DNA from: Arabidopsis thaliana
Lineage: Eukaryota; Streptophyta; Magnoliopsida; Brassicales; Brassicaceae
Direction of reading: 5' to 3'
Assembly: GCF_000001735.4 (NCBI RefSeq)
Contig: NC_003074.8
Span: 16,065,261 to 16,129,260 of the forward strand
Length of the DNA: 64,000 nucleotides
Numbering within the stretch: position 1 is the first letter of the stretch; every line of letters begins with the position of its first letter. The translations under genes and the position numbers were made by a program. The notes under the pieces were generated by a model. The model saw nothing but the letters and a program-made list of their open reading frames with translations. It did not search any database and had not been told where the DNA came from. Below, piece by piece: positions 21,420 through 33,126 of the stretch.

Positions 21420-21870
21420 GAAGCAAGGTTTACAATTCGTTTTAAAGCGTAAGTAAGTAGCATAGAATAATTTACAAGAGATTTTAAAAGCTTTGAAAAG
21501 TGGTTAACATGGTTTACAAATCGTTTTAAAGCGTAAGTAAGTAGCATAGAATAATTTACAAGGGATTTTAAAAGCTTTGAAAAGTGGTTAACATGGTTTA
21601 CAAATCGTTTTAAAGCGTAAGTAAGTAGCATAGAATAATTTACAAGGGATTTTAAAAGCTTTGAAAAGTGGTTAACATGGTTTACAAATCGTTTTAAAGC
21701 GTAAGTAGCATAGAATAATTTACAAGGGATTTTAAAAGCTTTGAAAAGTGGTTAACATGGTTTACAAATCGTTTTAAAGCGTAAGTAGCATAGAATAATT
21801 TACAAGGGATTTTAAAAGCTTTGAAAAGTGGTTAACATGGTTTACAAATCGTTTTAAAGCGTAAGTGACA
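21420..21870. repeat. Minisatellite, units of about 77-84 bp, in the MULE leader intron
   Basis: About five and a half highly similar units each contain AATTTACAAGGGATTTTAAA, GTGGTTAACATGGTTTACAA, ATCGTTTTAAAGCGTAAGT and AGCATAGAATAA. Some units have an extra AAGT. The same motifs in the same plus-strand orientation fill introns of the Ulp1-like gene at 36.5-40.1 kb. Confidence 0.93.
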
Positions 21871-22490
21871 TAGATCTATCACGAAAGCATATGCAAAAGA
21901 GGTAAACACTAAATCAGAACCAAAATCTATTACGAAATAGTATAACAAATTCACATAAGCAAATCTATCACGAAACAGTATAACGAATTCAAAAGGATTT
22001 TAGAACAGTATAACGAATGTACAAGGATTTTAGAAACAAATTCAATCATCAAATCTCAAACAAAATTCAAATTCGAAGCTGAAGCAAATGTCAAACTGTC
22101 GATTGAATCAGGATTCAAATAACGAGTTCACATAATCAACAACCAAAATCGAATAAACCAATTCGAAAACGAAGATTTAAGCTAACATTATAAAATCAAA
22201 CCTGGAAAACGCAAGAGATTCGACGGCGACACACAGCTCTACTTACGACGGCGAAGATGGGTTTTCACGGCGAGTAAACTCATTATTTCCGACGGCATGA
22301 GATTCAACGGCATTCACAATTTCCGATGGAGGAAGAAGAGAGAGAGTGAAGAAATGAATTAGGTCTGTGGGTAGCTCATTAAGGGTAATTTGGGGAGAAA
22401 AGTATTAGAAAGGGTAGAAATGAAAATGGGAAAAAAAGGGTAGAGTTGCAAAAGGGCATTGAGAAAAGGGCATTAGAGTGAATTATTCTT

Positions 22491-24062
22491 TGAAAAAGTT
22501 TAAGGTTAACAAAATAAAATAATAATTTTTTCCGCAAAAAATATTCCGACAATAATTTTTTGCCAAAACTCTTAAAAACTCTTGTAAATCCGACTCTTTA
22601 AAAAATCTTGTATATCTTTTTAAAACCTTTTATAAGGGTTCACAAGAGTTTTAAAATAGTTCAAAAATATTTACAAATGTTGTAAAATATTTATAATAAT
22701 TTTTTTGAAAAGTTGAAAAATGATTTACATATATTTTTGAAGACTTTATAAGAGTTATAAGGATTTTAAAAACTCTTGTATATGATTTTAAAACCTTTTA
22801 CAGTGGTTTTAAAAAGACTTACGAGGATTTAATGGATGACGGTAACACGACGATGAAAAATTTAAATCGACATTACCAAGTTTTAAAAATTTATATTTAC
22901 ATATTTTAATAAACATTAACACAAAATTGATTAAACAAAATATATTTAAGCGGAATCTTGCCATATAAAGTATGGTTTTCGAAGTTAGTAACTCATAAGA
23001 TCGTGACACATGTCAATTTTATCGATCAGATGTTTACATGTGTTATTTAAGATTTAACTTTTTTATTCTCTTATAAAAATAGAAAACCTAAAAAAGAAAC
23101 AAATTTACATTTACTAAATTCTATGTCTATAAATTAATAAAAATATTTATTTTTACTAACAAAAACGAAAATTAACAAATTTGTTTTTATATGTGTTATT
23201 GGTCAATTAAATTTTTTTAGCATGTATCAAATATAAAACAAAATCATTTAGTATGGATATTAACTAATTAAAAAGAACATTGAAGTTTCAAATAACAAAA
23301 TAATTTAATTAACATTAAATTAATTGATTTCAATTGTATTCATCAATGTAATATAATATTTTTATTTGAATACTTAGAGAGAATATTAGTATATTCATAC
23401 TTGTCTTAGTCTAAGAATTTCAACGCATGTTGTCATTAGTGAAAACACCAAAAATTAGGAAAATATGGTTTAGAGGGATTGATTTTTGATTATTTAATAA
23501 ATTTGAAGTCATTTAAATTAGTTTGACATTAGGTAAAACTAACTTATGAGATTATGGCATATAGCAAAACTATATCTTAACAATGTTTCTTTTCCAAAAT
23601 ATTTTTTGAATTATTCATTTTTGTTTTGTTTATTATGTTTTGTTATTTGTTAGTTATTTTAATATGAGCTAATATATAGATTTGATATGATATACATATT
23701 ATTTTGATACAACACTTATCCATTAAAATAAGGTGAAAATAATCAAAATTGGATTTATTATGATGAAATAGATAATTAAATTTTATAGCAAAATCAAATG
23801 TGTAAGATTAAAATTTGGTTTAAGAAAATTAATAAAATAAATACAGAAAATTGTGTGAACTACTATTTAACATTCAAATATCATCAAAGTGTAAAATTAA
23901 ATTTCATTTTACTATGAAAGTATAAATAGTTAAAAAGGAAATTGTGAAATTGAAATTCGATTTTTTTTTAATAATAAATTAAATATCAAAAAAGTAGGTA
24001 TGAGTATTTAATATTTAGAATTCAAATATCATAAATAAAAATTTCTAATTCATTTTTTCATT
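22491..24062. other. AT-rich intergenic stretch, probably a decayed Helitron body
   Basis: The first 320 bp (22500-22815) contain loosely repeated phrases such as ACTCTTGTA and TTTTAAAA. The rest is featureless AT-rich DNA ending at a Helitron-type 3' terminus. A 5' Helitron start could not be located. Confidence 0.4.
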
Positions 24063-24088
24063 CGCCTATTTAGGCGGGCCTTACCTAG
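24063..24088 (+). mobile_element. Helitron-type 3' terminus
   Basis: The hairpin CGCCTATTTAGGCG (24063-24076) is followed 8 bp later by CTAG (24085-24088) and then T. This is the structure of Arabidopsis Helitron 3' ends, which insert between A and T. Confidence 0.65.
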
Positions 24089-25617
24089 TTATAAATAAAC
24101 GGGTCATTTTAATAAAACTCCATACTTAAAAGGTGATTTGCATTAATAATTTAGTAAGATGTTTTATATTGACTGATTATTAATTGAATGGTTTTTTCAT
24201 TGGACTTTCTTACATGAGGGGTTTTTGTATTAAAAATTAAGTTTAGGGTTTTTTTCATTAAAATTCTTTAATGGGCCTTTGGGCTTCCCAGCGGCCCATA
24301 TCCACAACGATTTCTACAAAAACGACGGGTCCATATTCGACCTCCGGAATCGATTCGCCGGTAAACACAAAACCTCCGTAGAAAGGTCCAACGACACCAA
24401 TACGACAAATGTCAGACCCATTTAAGAGAAGTTCTCTCTATCTCTCTTATCTTTTTTTTTCAGAGATCCTTCACTTTTTTTCTTCTCCTTGAGGTCAAAA
24501 ACTCTATTTCACTTACCGGCAATCCAATCTTCTCTTTGGAGAGTGTATTCAAATTAGAATTTAAAATGATTTGAGCTTTCTTGAGTTATCTATCGATTTT
24601 AAAATTTCCTTCTCGACAATTCACTGATGCTTGTAGATCATGTTTGTTTTGATGGTCTAATCTAAATTTGTAGGGATTTGGATCATTGTTCAATTCTCAA
24701 GTCTTGTTTAAGTTTATGAACTATATGAATGGATAAAGCAGAACTAATTTTGGAACAAGTTTGTGATTTGATTTGCAATACAGTTAATTATTCATTATGT
24801 AAGTAAATCTCCAGAATTGATAGGATACACCAAATTTAATTCAATCTCTATTGTTGTTTGTACCTTGTAGGTCTGTTCGTTTGCTCATTTGGGATGTCCA
24901 TCCAAATGATTCATCTGACTAATCCATCTAAATGATGTTCGTTTCCATTTTTGGTGGTTCAGTAGGATGATCCATCTAATTGTTTTTTTAAAAAAAAATT
25001 TGCTTGTTTGTTGAGCTGGATGATCCATCTAGATGCTTCTGATAAAAAATGACTAAAATGCCTATAATTTTATCTAATTATATTTTAATTCTTAATCTAA
25101 CCATATTAATTTTTATTTTACTGATCAAATCCATATTTACAATCAAATAAATTTCAAATTATTATATTTGACATTTAAACTTCCATTTTAATGATTTTTT
25201 TTTTTTATATAAAAATCAAAGCATATAAGCATGTATTATGAAATTAAGAAACTCCAAAAAATCTTAATAACTTCAGTTTTATATATGCTAAAACAAATGA
25301 AACAACAACAATATAAGTTTTACCAAACATAGATAAAACATGATACATACGCATGAAACGAGCATATCTGAAACACATGATCTATTTATTGACTTGTGAT
25401 GATCTCTCAGAGAGAAAAAGAAACAGATTTTACCAAACAAACACCAAGAGACGCAAAGAAAACACTGCAAGCAATCAAGCACATTACAGATGGAAAATTA
25501 TTACCAAAAGGCTCACTTAGAAGAAAGAACAAGTCCAGAGGCTGAAGCAGGATTTGGATCACTTGGAAGCAGTACTTGATACCCAATCAACACACAATGG
25601 AAGCTCCTATTAGATTT
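24089..25617. other. Orphan promoter-like sequence and AT-rich DNA
   Basis: At 24270-24420 the sequence turns GC-richer. It carries GGCCCA/TGGGCC-type motifs (AATGGGCCTTTGGGC, GCGGCCCAT) and then a pyrimidine-rich stretch with a CAG acceptor-like site near 24463. This resembles the promoter and leader of a housekeeping gene, but no coding region follows. Around 24870-25050 there are repeated GATGATCCATCTA-type phrases, possibly a small element. The last 100 bp form the 3' untranslated end of RPP1. Confidence 0.4.
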
Positions 25618-28600
25618 TCAATCACCTGCATTTATCACATCAATGATATGTCATCAAACATAGACGAATACTAAAATAATGTACAAGAATCAGATAGAAT
25701 TAGCTCAAATGATGAAACCAATCAAATTTGATAAGGATGAAGTCGATTAGTATTTAGAAAAGACCAATCAGATTCATTAAAAACAGAACTTGCAACCAAA
25801 AATGCCAACAACATACACAAATAAATCAAACGCAAGAAAACATTTGCAAGAAATATTAGTAGTTTTAAAAGAACATGTCATTATATAACTACATTAGCTT
25901 GCCAAATCAGACTCAAATGATTAATCAATGTCTTGGTTGCAAACGGTTTCCGGTAGCTAGACATAATGTTTATGACAAAATCATTACATGTGTATGATAC
26001 ATTAATACCATATAAGTGGTTTTTAGAACACTAGTAAATACTCATCCATACGACTAATTGACAAAATCAGTAGAACTAACCTATCTAAATTATTGTCTTA
26101 TCTTACACATCTTGGAATGTGGTAATTAAAGCTTCTTTACTTAGACTAGCGATTGTGTCCATCACAATCTTATAAGTTTGCTTTGTTTTGGAAAATTTCC
26201 CAACACTAACTAATTACAGGATACAAACAACAACAACAAAATATGCCAGAGAATTAGAAACTTGCAAGAAATGAAACCAGCAAAATAGAGATATCCATCA
26301 ATCAAGCATTATATAACTACATTAGCTTTACACGACTTTCGTGGCTAAACTTAAGTCTTATTGATGATCCCAATCACTTTCACAAAAACCAATTCAAAGC
26401 ATTTGGTTAGATAAATAGCAAAAGACAAAACAAAAAACACACTGTAGAGATATTGAACGAGACAAAAAATAGCAAGCTTTGAACATCAATGTTTCATCTT
26501 TAAGATAATCCTTCGGAGCTATCTATACAGATAAAAAAATAGCAAGCTTTGAACATCAATGTTTCATCTTTCTAAATACACGACAAATACAAAACTCATA
26601 AAATCCATACAAAACCCATATTTCACAGCTAATTCCCATTCACACAAAATAAAACCAATAATCGAATCCATCGAATGACTCAAGGAGAAATCAAACCCAT
26701 GATTCTTACCTCTCAAACAGTGGTCGTAGCTAGAAACACCTGAAACCCATTAGGAGAAATCGAATCATTAACCAATTCATGAGACAGAGAGATAGAAGGA
26801 GAGAGTGAGAGAGAGAGAGAGAACGCACGAGAAGATTCCGGCGAGAGATCCGGCGAAGAGCTCCGGCGAAGTGATCTCGTTTCTCTTTGGAGTATCCCGC
26901 ATTCTCCTATCTTCCAATTTCTTTTGTTGAGTTGTGGGAACTCAAAGACAAGCTCCGTGGAAGTCACCTCCTCTACGTCAAGTTCAAATGTGTATATATG
27001 CTCTGTTAAAAGTGGATATATGCTTGGATATATGCTTGGATATATCTTTTCTTTGAGATCATTATGTTCGTCCCTGATGACAATGTCAACGATCATCGGT
27101 GTCTGATCATAACTCATCAGTTCTTCATTAACCTTAACAAGCATGATACAAGCCTTAAATCTCAAGGTTGTAGGAAGAGGCGACTCCTTCAACTTGATTT
27201 TCAAGGAATCCCCAGAAGTAGCTCGATGAATGAAGCAGGCAGGCACTTGTGTACCTGGAAACATCGCATCTATACAAGTGTGCATGATGAGATCTCTGGC
27301 TTCTTGATTCAGTTTGAAGCATTTGGGGAAATAGAGACGGATCTCTGGATTGTTAAAGCAACAATCCAGTCTCTCGAGGGACTTACAATTATCTGCATAT
27401 ATGTAATCAAGGGAATCTGAAAGTTGGGGGAGTGATACCAGATTATTGCAGTTGTTGAGACTAAGATCACGTAAACGAGACATTCTCTTGACCCATGGAG
27501 GAACTTCTTGTATATCTTTGCTCAAATGCAGCTTCGTGATGATGTCAAAAGCATGCGGGAATTCCATGAGGCTTTCAAAGTATGAAATCTGAAAGTCAGC
27601 AAGAGGAGACCACGACATGATCGACAAGGGAACTTCTTTTATTGCAGTTCCTTTTAACCTGAGCTCTGAAATGTGTGTGGAGATCTCAGGAAAACTTTTC
27701 AACTGAGAGCAATCTGTGAGATTAAGTGTATCGAGAGATTTCAAGTTGATGTTGATTGGAAGAGCCTCTAGCTTTGAGCATCCTCTCATAATTAACTTGC
27801 ACAAGTTTTGAAGGTTTCCTATAGAGGAAGGAAGCGTCACCAGACTTGAGCAGTTAGATAGATCAAACACTTCGAGATCAGTGATATCTCCAATTGAGGA
27901 TGGGAGTTTCACGAGACTTGAGCATCCGCTAATATTCAATTGCTTCAGATTTGTGGCAGTTCCAATAGAAAGAGGGAGCTCTATTAGACTTGAGCAATTT
28001 TGGAGCTTCAATTCACGGAGCTTAGTCGCATTCTCGATAGCGGGGAGCTTCTCAAGACTCGAACAATTTTCAAGATCTAATATTTGGAGACTCGTGAGTT
28101 TTTCAATAGAGGAGGGGAGCTCCACTAAACTTGAGCAATTTCTAAGCTTTAATTCTTCGAGATTAGTTGCAGTTGAAAGATTGGGAAGCTCTTTCAGATA
28201 ACTAGAATAACTCAAATCCATCCACTTGAGATTTCTAAGTTGCTGCATTTGACAAAGAAGATCATGTTGATACAATTGGCTAATAAACATTTACGGAAAC
28301 AAATTATAATTTTTTATAAAAAGTGAAAGTTTTCATCAAAACTACTTACTTTAGTTCCTTCCCATAGCTTCCGAAGATTGCTGGAACGCATATCAAGTTC
28401 GACCAGAAACTCCGGATTAAAAGTTGAAGGCAAACATAAACTCTCGTAACCATACCAGTTCAGTGATCTAATCTTTGGAGAATGATAAATCAGATCTTGT
28501 AGTGCTAACTGCAGTCTCTCAGGTTGAAAACTAGCATCGATTCTAACGAAATGAAAATCATGCACTCTTTCAAGTACTTTCTCACTTATATTCAATTCTT

Positions 28601-30781
28601 CCTCGGTATTAGACAACTCCAAATGTATCCCTATAAAACGTCTACTATCCTGAAACATGAGCCAAAAGAAATATAAGTAATTACTGTTATCAAATAAACT
28701 CAATTAACAGGGGCAGATGCAATGGCAAAACTTACTGTTGTATCATCGTCGAGCACTTCACATATACCCCTTGCACCAACCAAAAGCTGACGTTTCGTAA
28801 AGCCATGATGAACGAATTGCTTACGAGAAGTTTCTCTTCCGAATTGTTCGAGCAGAGTATGCATATGTATTCTTTCTCCATCAAAGGATATGAGAGATTT
28901 CTGAGCTAATAAGTGAAGACCTTGTTTCACATCCAAGAACTTTCCAAGAAGCTCTTTCACTTTGGTTGTTGATTCGCCGTTAAAAAGACAGGCTATATAA
29001 AGAAATAGATATTTATCTTCGTCACATAAGACATCGTAACTGAACTGTATAATGCTCCCGATTTTTCCGTCGAGGCTAGTTTTTAACCTTGGTAGTGTTC
29101 TTTCCCACTCTCGCTTGGACTTCCCCCGCAAAGCAGAGCCTAGAACCTTCAATCCCAAAGGAAGTTCACCAGCAAGGCAGGTAACTTCCCAAGCAATCTC
29201 ATCGAAACCTTCATGTGGTTGTTTCTGACCAAAGGCATTCATACAGAAGATTTGAAAAGCCTCGTCATTTGATGGATATTCGACCTTGTAAACATGATTG
29301 ATCCCATGAGCCTTCAAAACTCCTAGATCTTCTGTTGTGATAATAATCCGACTTCCAGGACCAAACCATCGAGTTTCTTTCGCCAAGGCATCTAGTTGTC
29401 CTAATTGATCCACTTCATCGAGAACAAGAAACACTTTCTTGTCTCTCAACCGTTCTTGAGCCACTCCTAAATGAGAAATCATGATATCTTTATGATTGAT
29501 CATCTGGGACAACATTTGGTTTTGTAGTTGCAATTGTGCACTGTACTCATCGAAACAAGGTCTTGGATAGCATCCTTTGATATTGACCATGATTGCACTA
29601 AGTTGGAATCTGTCGGAGACTTGATTAAACAGAAATCTGGCGATAGTTGTCTTACCAATCCCAGGCGGTCCCCAAATCCCGATCATCCTTACTTCATCCA
29701 AATCTAGGCGCAACAATTGTTCCAGCATATCCATATGAGCTCTCATCCCTACTAACCCGTCGAAATCTCTTGATGGTGTGAAACTATTTAACATGTTTGA
29801 AACATCAGTGGATATTTTCTCAATCATGTCTGCTTCATTCCTCCTGACAATAGAGGATAGATATCAAATCAATATACAATCGTTGCGATAAAATGGTCAC
29901 GAAGATCTGAAAGAATACACTTTAACAAGGAAATATTAATTAAGGAGAATATAAATCAAGAAGACAAACCAGCTGTGAGAATGATATCCGGCGATTGTTG
30001 CCACATCCTCCAAAGCTTTTCTCCATCTCTCAACTTGCTCTTTTGGTTTACCTCTACATGTTTTTGTGAAGGCTTTTCCAAATTCACCGGTCTGTTTCTT
30101 TATGTCAGTTGGATCAACTTCATAGAAAATGGTCATGACAATCTGACCCACCATTTGCCTGCATTTCATGATCTCGGCCAACTCATCAAGACACCAAGAC
30201 GAAGAAGCATATTTTCTTGAGAGCAAAACGATTGCGATCTTTGATCCTTTGATAGCTTCTTTGAGCTCAGGACCGATCGACTTACTCCTCTCTATATTAT
30301 TATCAATGAATGTGTCAATTCCCTTTCTTCTGAACGATTCCATGATGTGACTAAGAAAGGTTCTTCGGACATCTGCTCCGTGGAAGCTCGGGAAGACATC
30401 GTGTTTCCAGTTTCGAGACACAGAAGTTGCAGGGGAGGGAAGAGATAAAGAAGAAGAATTACTTTCTTGGTTATCTTGTTGGAATCTGAAATTTGTTAAA
30501 GCTACGGCTGCCACTGAGCCAAGGGAAATAAGAATAATTCATTAGTATGGTAAAGAGTGGATCAAGATTTAAGATGGCCTTTATGTGAATGGATACAGAC
30601 CACTGATGACTCTGTTGGCACATAAACTCCATGGATGTTTCCAAGATGACTCATCCTGAATGAATCTGCAATTCTCAGCATCGTTTGTTGAGCATATCTT
30701 TCGTCTTTTACGAGATTCGGAATCAACATCCTGATTTGTTGCTTTCCTCTTGGAACAGCCCAAGCTCATTACAGAACCCAT
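25618..30781 (-). CDS. RPP1: RPP1-type TIR-NBS-LRR disease resistance protein
   Basis: Seven coding exons (30781-30601, 30513-29970, 29843-28736, 28649-28350, 28242-26829, 26739-26710, 25625-25618) splice in phase to 1194 residues. A 60-residue first exon ([14 protein letters not shown]...) precedes a TIR domain (about 98-240) with DVFPSFHG and catalytic Glu171 in [11 protein letters not shown]. The NB-ARC follows: P-loop GPPGIGKTT near 300, kinase-2 [30 protein letters not shown], and MHT in place of MHD/MHN. Leucine-rich repeats with a recurring CSSLxxLPSSI pattern are in exon 5, then a C-terminal post-LRR domain. RPP1 alleles recognise the Hyaloperonospora effector ATR1, tetramerise and use TIR NADase activity to trigger EDS1-dependent cell death. 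No stop or frameshift is seen, so it appears functional. Naming the paralogue (At3g44480) rests on recall and context. The terminal exon adds only two codons. Confidence 0.93.
26801..26822. repeat. RPP1: GA microsatellite in an RPP1 intron
   Basis: A GAGAGTGAGAGAGAGAGAGA run lies in the 89-bp intron before the penultimate coding exon. On the transcribed strand it supplies the pyrimidine tract. Length changes here could affect splicing. Confidence 0.85.
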
Positions 30782-31351
30782 GAGAACTTTGATTATCGAA
30801 GAATCAAGAAATTAATATAAAATCAAGAACACATAATCAAGAAATGAGCTCAAAACACTAATCAAAGCATCAATATCAGCATAATCATCAAGAGCCAGTC
30901 CAATCAATTCGATTCCACAGTGATAAAACCTTAAGCAAAACTTAAAAATAGTTGGAAAATCTCACCGATACATGAAAGGATGAGAAATCTCTAGAGAGTT
31001 GAAGAATCACACGGGTTTAGTGGAATTTTTGTAGTTGAAACGATTTGTGTGACTGAAGATATAGATCGTTGACGACTCTAAACTCCATGGATGTTTCCTG
31101 GAAAATATAGTGAGATTTTGTGGAAAATATTGCAAACGACAAAATTACTGTCCCTATGCTCCACCATTCACTGTCTCAAACAAAGTTACGTCCACACAAT
31201 ATATATTTTTTTCTTTCTATTTCTCTCCTAATAATAATAATGATAAAACAAAAGAGTTAATATCATTCAATCTTGTAAAGAGTTCATATCATTCAATCGT
31301 GTAAAGAGTTCAGTTTAACAAGATTTATATCAGCAAGTTTCAAGCTTCACA
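30782..31351. other. RPP1: RPP1 upstream region
   Basis: 5' flank of RPP1, abutting the phosphatase pseudogene. It has a 26-bp imperfect tandem repeat (units near 31254 and 31280, each with ATATCATTCAATC and GTAAAGAGTT). I could not place a clear TATA box. The promoter is short, about 570 bp to the pseudogene. Confidence 0.45.
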
Positions 31352-32097
31352 TCATTTTTCTGTTATAATACTGTCCAGCAAAGACTCACAAGCATCTTCT
31401 AGCAAGTCCAGTACCTATGAAAGAAACAGGTAGACAAGTAACAGATCAAGATTCAACTTTCGAAGTGACTTTTGTCCTAACAAAATAGATCAAACAGGAA
31501 ATATAAGCATTCCCCCTTGCAAAATTCTCGAACGGAAGGCAATTTGGGAGTGACAACAATGGTATGCTAATGCCATAGTAAAGTCTTATAAACCAAATCA
31601 ACCATTTTGAAAAGACAACATAGCTGAAATTTTATAGGTAGCATCTGCCTAAACCAAAAAGTTACTAATCCACAACTGGCTTAGTCTCTAATGGTAATTA
31701 CCTTCTCAAAACCTTGAGCTCCACCATCATATGGATCAGGAACAAACTTGCATTGTGTTTCTTGCAATACGAACACATTAGCTTAACCTGAAAACTCAAT
31801 GAAAGTGTTCTAAAAAGAGTTCCAAAGTCCAGCAAACAACAACAAACAACAACGGTACCTTCTTATCTGCATCGGGTGGGATTCCCTCTCGCTTTCCACA
31901 CATTATAAGCCTTCAATATATCCTCTGCAAACATCAAACATTCATACTCACATTAGCTAGACCTAAAAATTCAATGAAAATGCTCTGAAAAATCTCCTAA
32001 AAAGAGTTCCAAAGTCCAGCAAAAACCAAAAAAACACTAACGGTACCTTCTTATCTGCCTCTGGCTTTCCACACATTATAAGCCTTTAATATATCCT
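31352..32097 (-). pseudogene. Low-molecular-weight protein tyrosine phosphatase pseudogene (3' half)
   Basis: Three exon homologies read on the minus strand. The last exon (31414-31352) encodes VLDLLEDACESLLDSIITEK and a stop. The one before it (31787-31702) encodes VKLMCSYCKKHN and then, after a 1-bp deletion, KFVPDPYDGGAQGFEK. A third (31924-31859) encodes DILKAYNVWKARG, then PPDADKK in a shifted frame. That third exon is present a second time at 32097-32047 with an internal deletion. These match plant LMW-PTP (DPYYGG is the family's C-terminal signature). The catalytic Cx5R loop and the N-terminal half are absent. Intact LMW-PTP (At3g44620 in my recollection) lies beside another RPP1 homologue, so this is debris of a cluster duplication. 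Confidence 0.85.
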
Positions 32098-32115
32098 CTA
32101 CAAACATTCAAACTC
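31812..32115. repeat. Tandem duplication of an LMW-PTP exon and its flanks
   Basis: Both copies contain AAAAGAGTTCCAAAGTCCAG, CGGTACCTTCTTATCTGC and CTTTCCACACATTATAAGCC (copy 1 about 31812-31960, copy 2 about 31998-32115). Copy 2 has lost about 15 bp inside the exon. Confidence 0.85.
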
Positions 32116-32218
32116 ATATTATCGACTAGGATGCTTTAATCTCTCTATTGATGGTGCTTTTTCTTCTTGTAATCAAAAATCTCCCGTTTGCTAATTTCTT
32201 TGCGAATCGGGTTTTGAA

Positions 32219-33126
32219 ATGGCTTTCTCTATGCTTTTCACAGGACATGCTGAATGTGTTAAATTCGTGAAGAAGTTCAATCTTCCCTTACTGGTATCTA
32301 ATCTCTCTTGACTTATATCTAGTACGACTTTTTGTAATTAAGTTCCTCTACGAATAAGTCAGTTTTTTTCCGATTGTTTATTAGGTTACAGGAGGTGGAG
32401 GATACACAAAGGAGAATGTAGCTCGTTGTTGGACCGTTGAGACTGGCATTCTTTTGGATACAGAACTTCCTAATGGTTATTAAAAGTTTGTTTCAATATT
32501 TTGTCAGAGAAAGTTTAATGTTGCAGTCTTTGGAGCTCAGGGGTTAGTTGTTTCTGCAGAGATTTCTGAAAACGACTACATAAAGTATTTTGCGCCGGAT
32601 TTTTCTTTGAAGATACCGGGTGGTCACATTGTAAGGAGCTCTTATGTAACTTATAGTTCCTCATTGCTTTAACAAAATCTAAAGAGAGATTGAGAATCAT
32701 TTTTTGTGTTTGAAATGAAAACAGGAGAATCTTAATACCAAATCATACATCAGTTCCATCAAAGTGCAGATTTTGGAGAATTTGCGATACATTCAACACG
32801 CTCCAAGCGTACAGATGCAGGAGGTAAACTCAGATCATCATAGGACAAATTGATGCTTTTATCAATCTAACACTGATCAGTTTTTTTACTTGAATCTCTT
32901 AGGTTCCACCGGATTTCTACATACCGGATTTTGATGAAGACGAACAAAATCCGGATGTACGTGTGGATCGTAAGTATCGATAACCACCTTCAAGGCTCTA
33001 CTTTAGTCCCTTTGTTTTCTTAGTGACTAATGTTATATATGGAATGTTTCAGAGCGTTCACGGGATAAGCAGATCCAGAGGGATGATGAATATTTCGATG
33101 GAGACAACGATAACGATGCATCGTAA
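32219..33126 (+). CDS. HDA17: HDA17, truncated class I histone deacetylase (HDA9 C-terminal copy)
   Basis: Six exons (32219-32293, 32385-32475, 32560-32630, 32725-32823, 32903-32969, 33053-33126) splice to 158 residues. From GHAECVKF onward it is nearly identical to the end of RPD3-type HDA9. It keeps the glycine-rich loop [14 protein letters not shown] with the tyrosine used in catalysis, and the acidic tail. The N-terminal two-thirds with the zinc-binding Asp/His residues are missing, so deacetylase activity is not expected. The first eight codons (MAFSMLFT) read across TTTCTCTATGCTTTTCACAG, which looks like the 3' end of an HDA9 intron turned into coding sequence. The reading frame and all junctions are intact. 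It lies between RPP1-cluster debris and a Helitron. Whether the protein is made or competes with HDA9 is unknown. Confidence 0.9.

Larger units (their letters stand above)
20600..22490 (-). mobile_element. MULE remnant (minus orientation) with a minisatellite-filled leader intron
   Basis: Read from right to left the locus has several parts. First is an outer end rich in ACCCTT/GCCCTTTT phrases (22490-22380), then a leader exon ending CCAG at 22202 with a donor. Next come an 839-bp leader intron (21363-22201) filled with repeats, a start codon at 21356, one N-terminal exon, and two duplicate 51-nt exons. The end resembles the left end of the MULE at 35.6 kb (AAACTGCCCTT / GTAAAAGTGCCCTTT). No transposase core is visible before the coding signal fades at about 20.6 kb. 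Confidence 0.6.

Noticed and set aside
21420-21870. CRISPR-like array
   Set aside because: The spacers are not unique; units are continuous tandem repeats in a eukaryotic intron.
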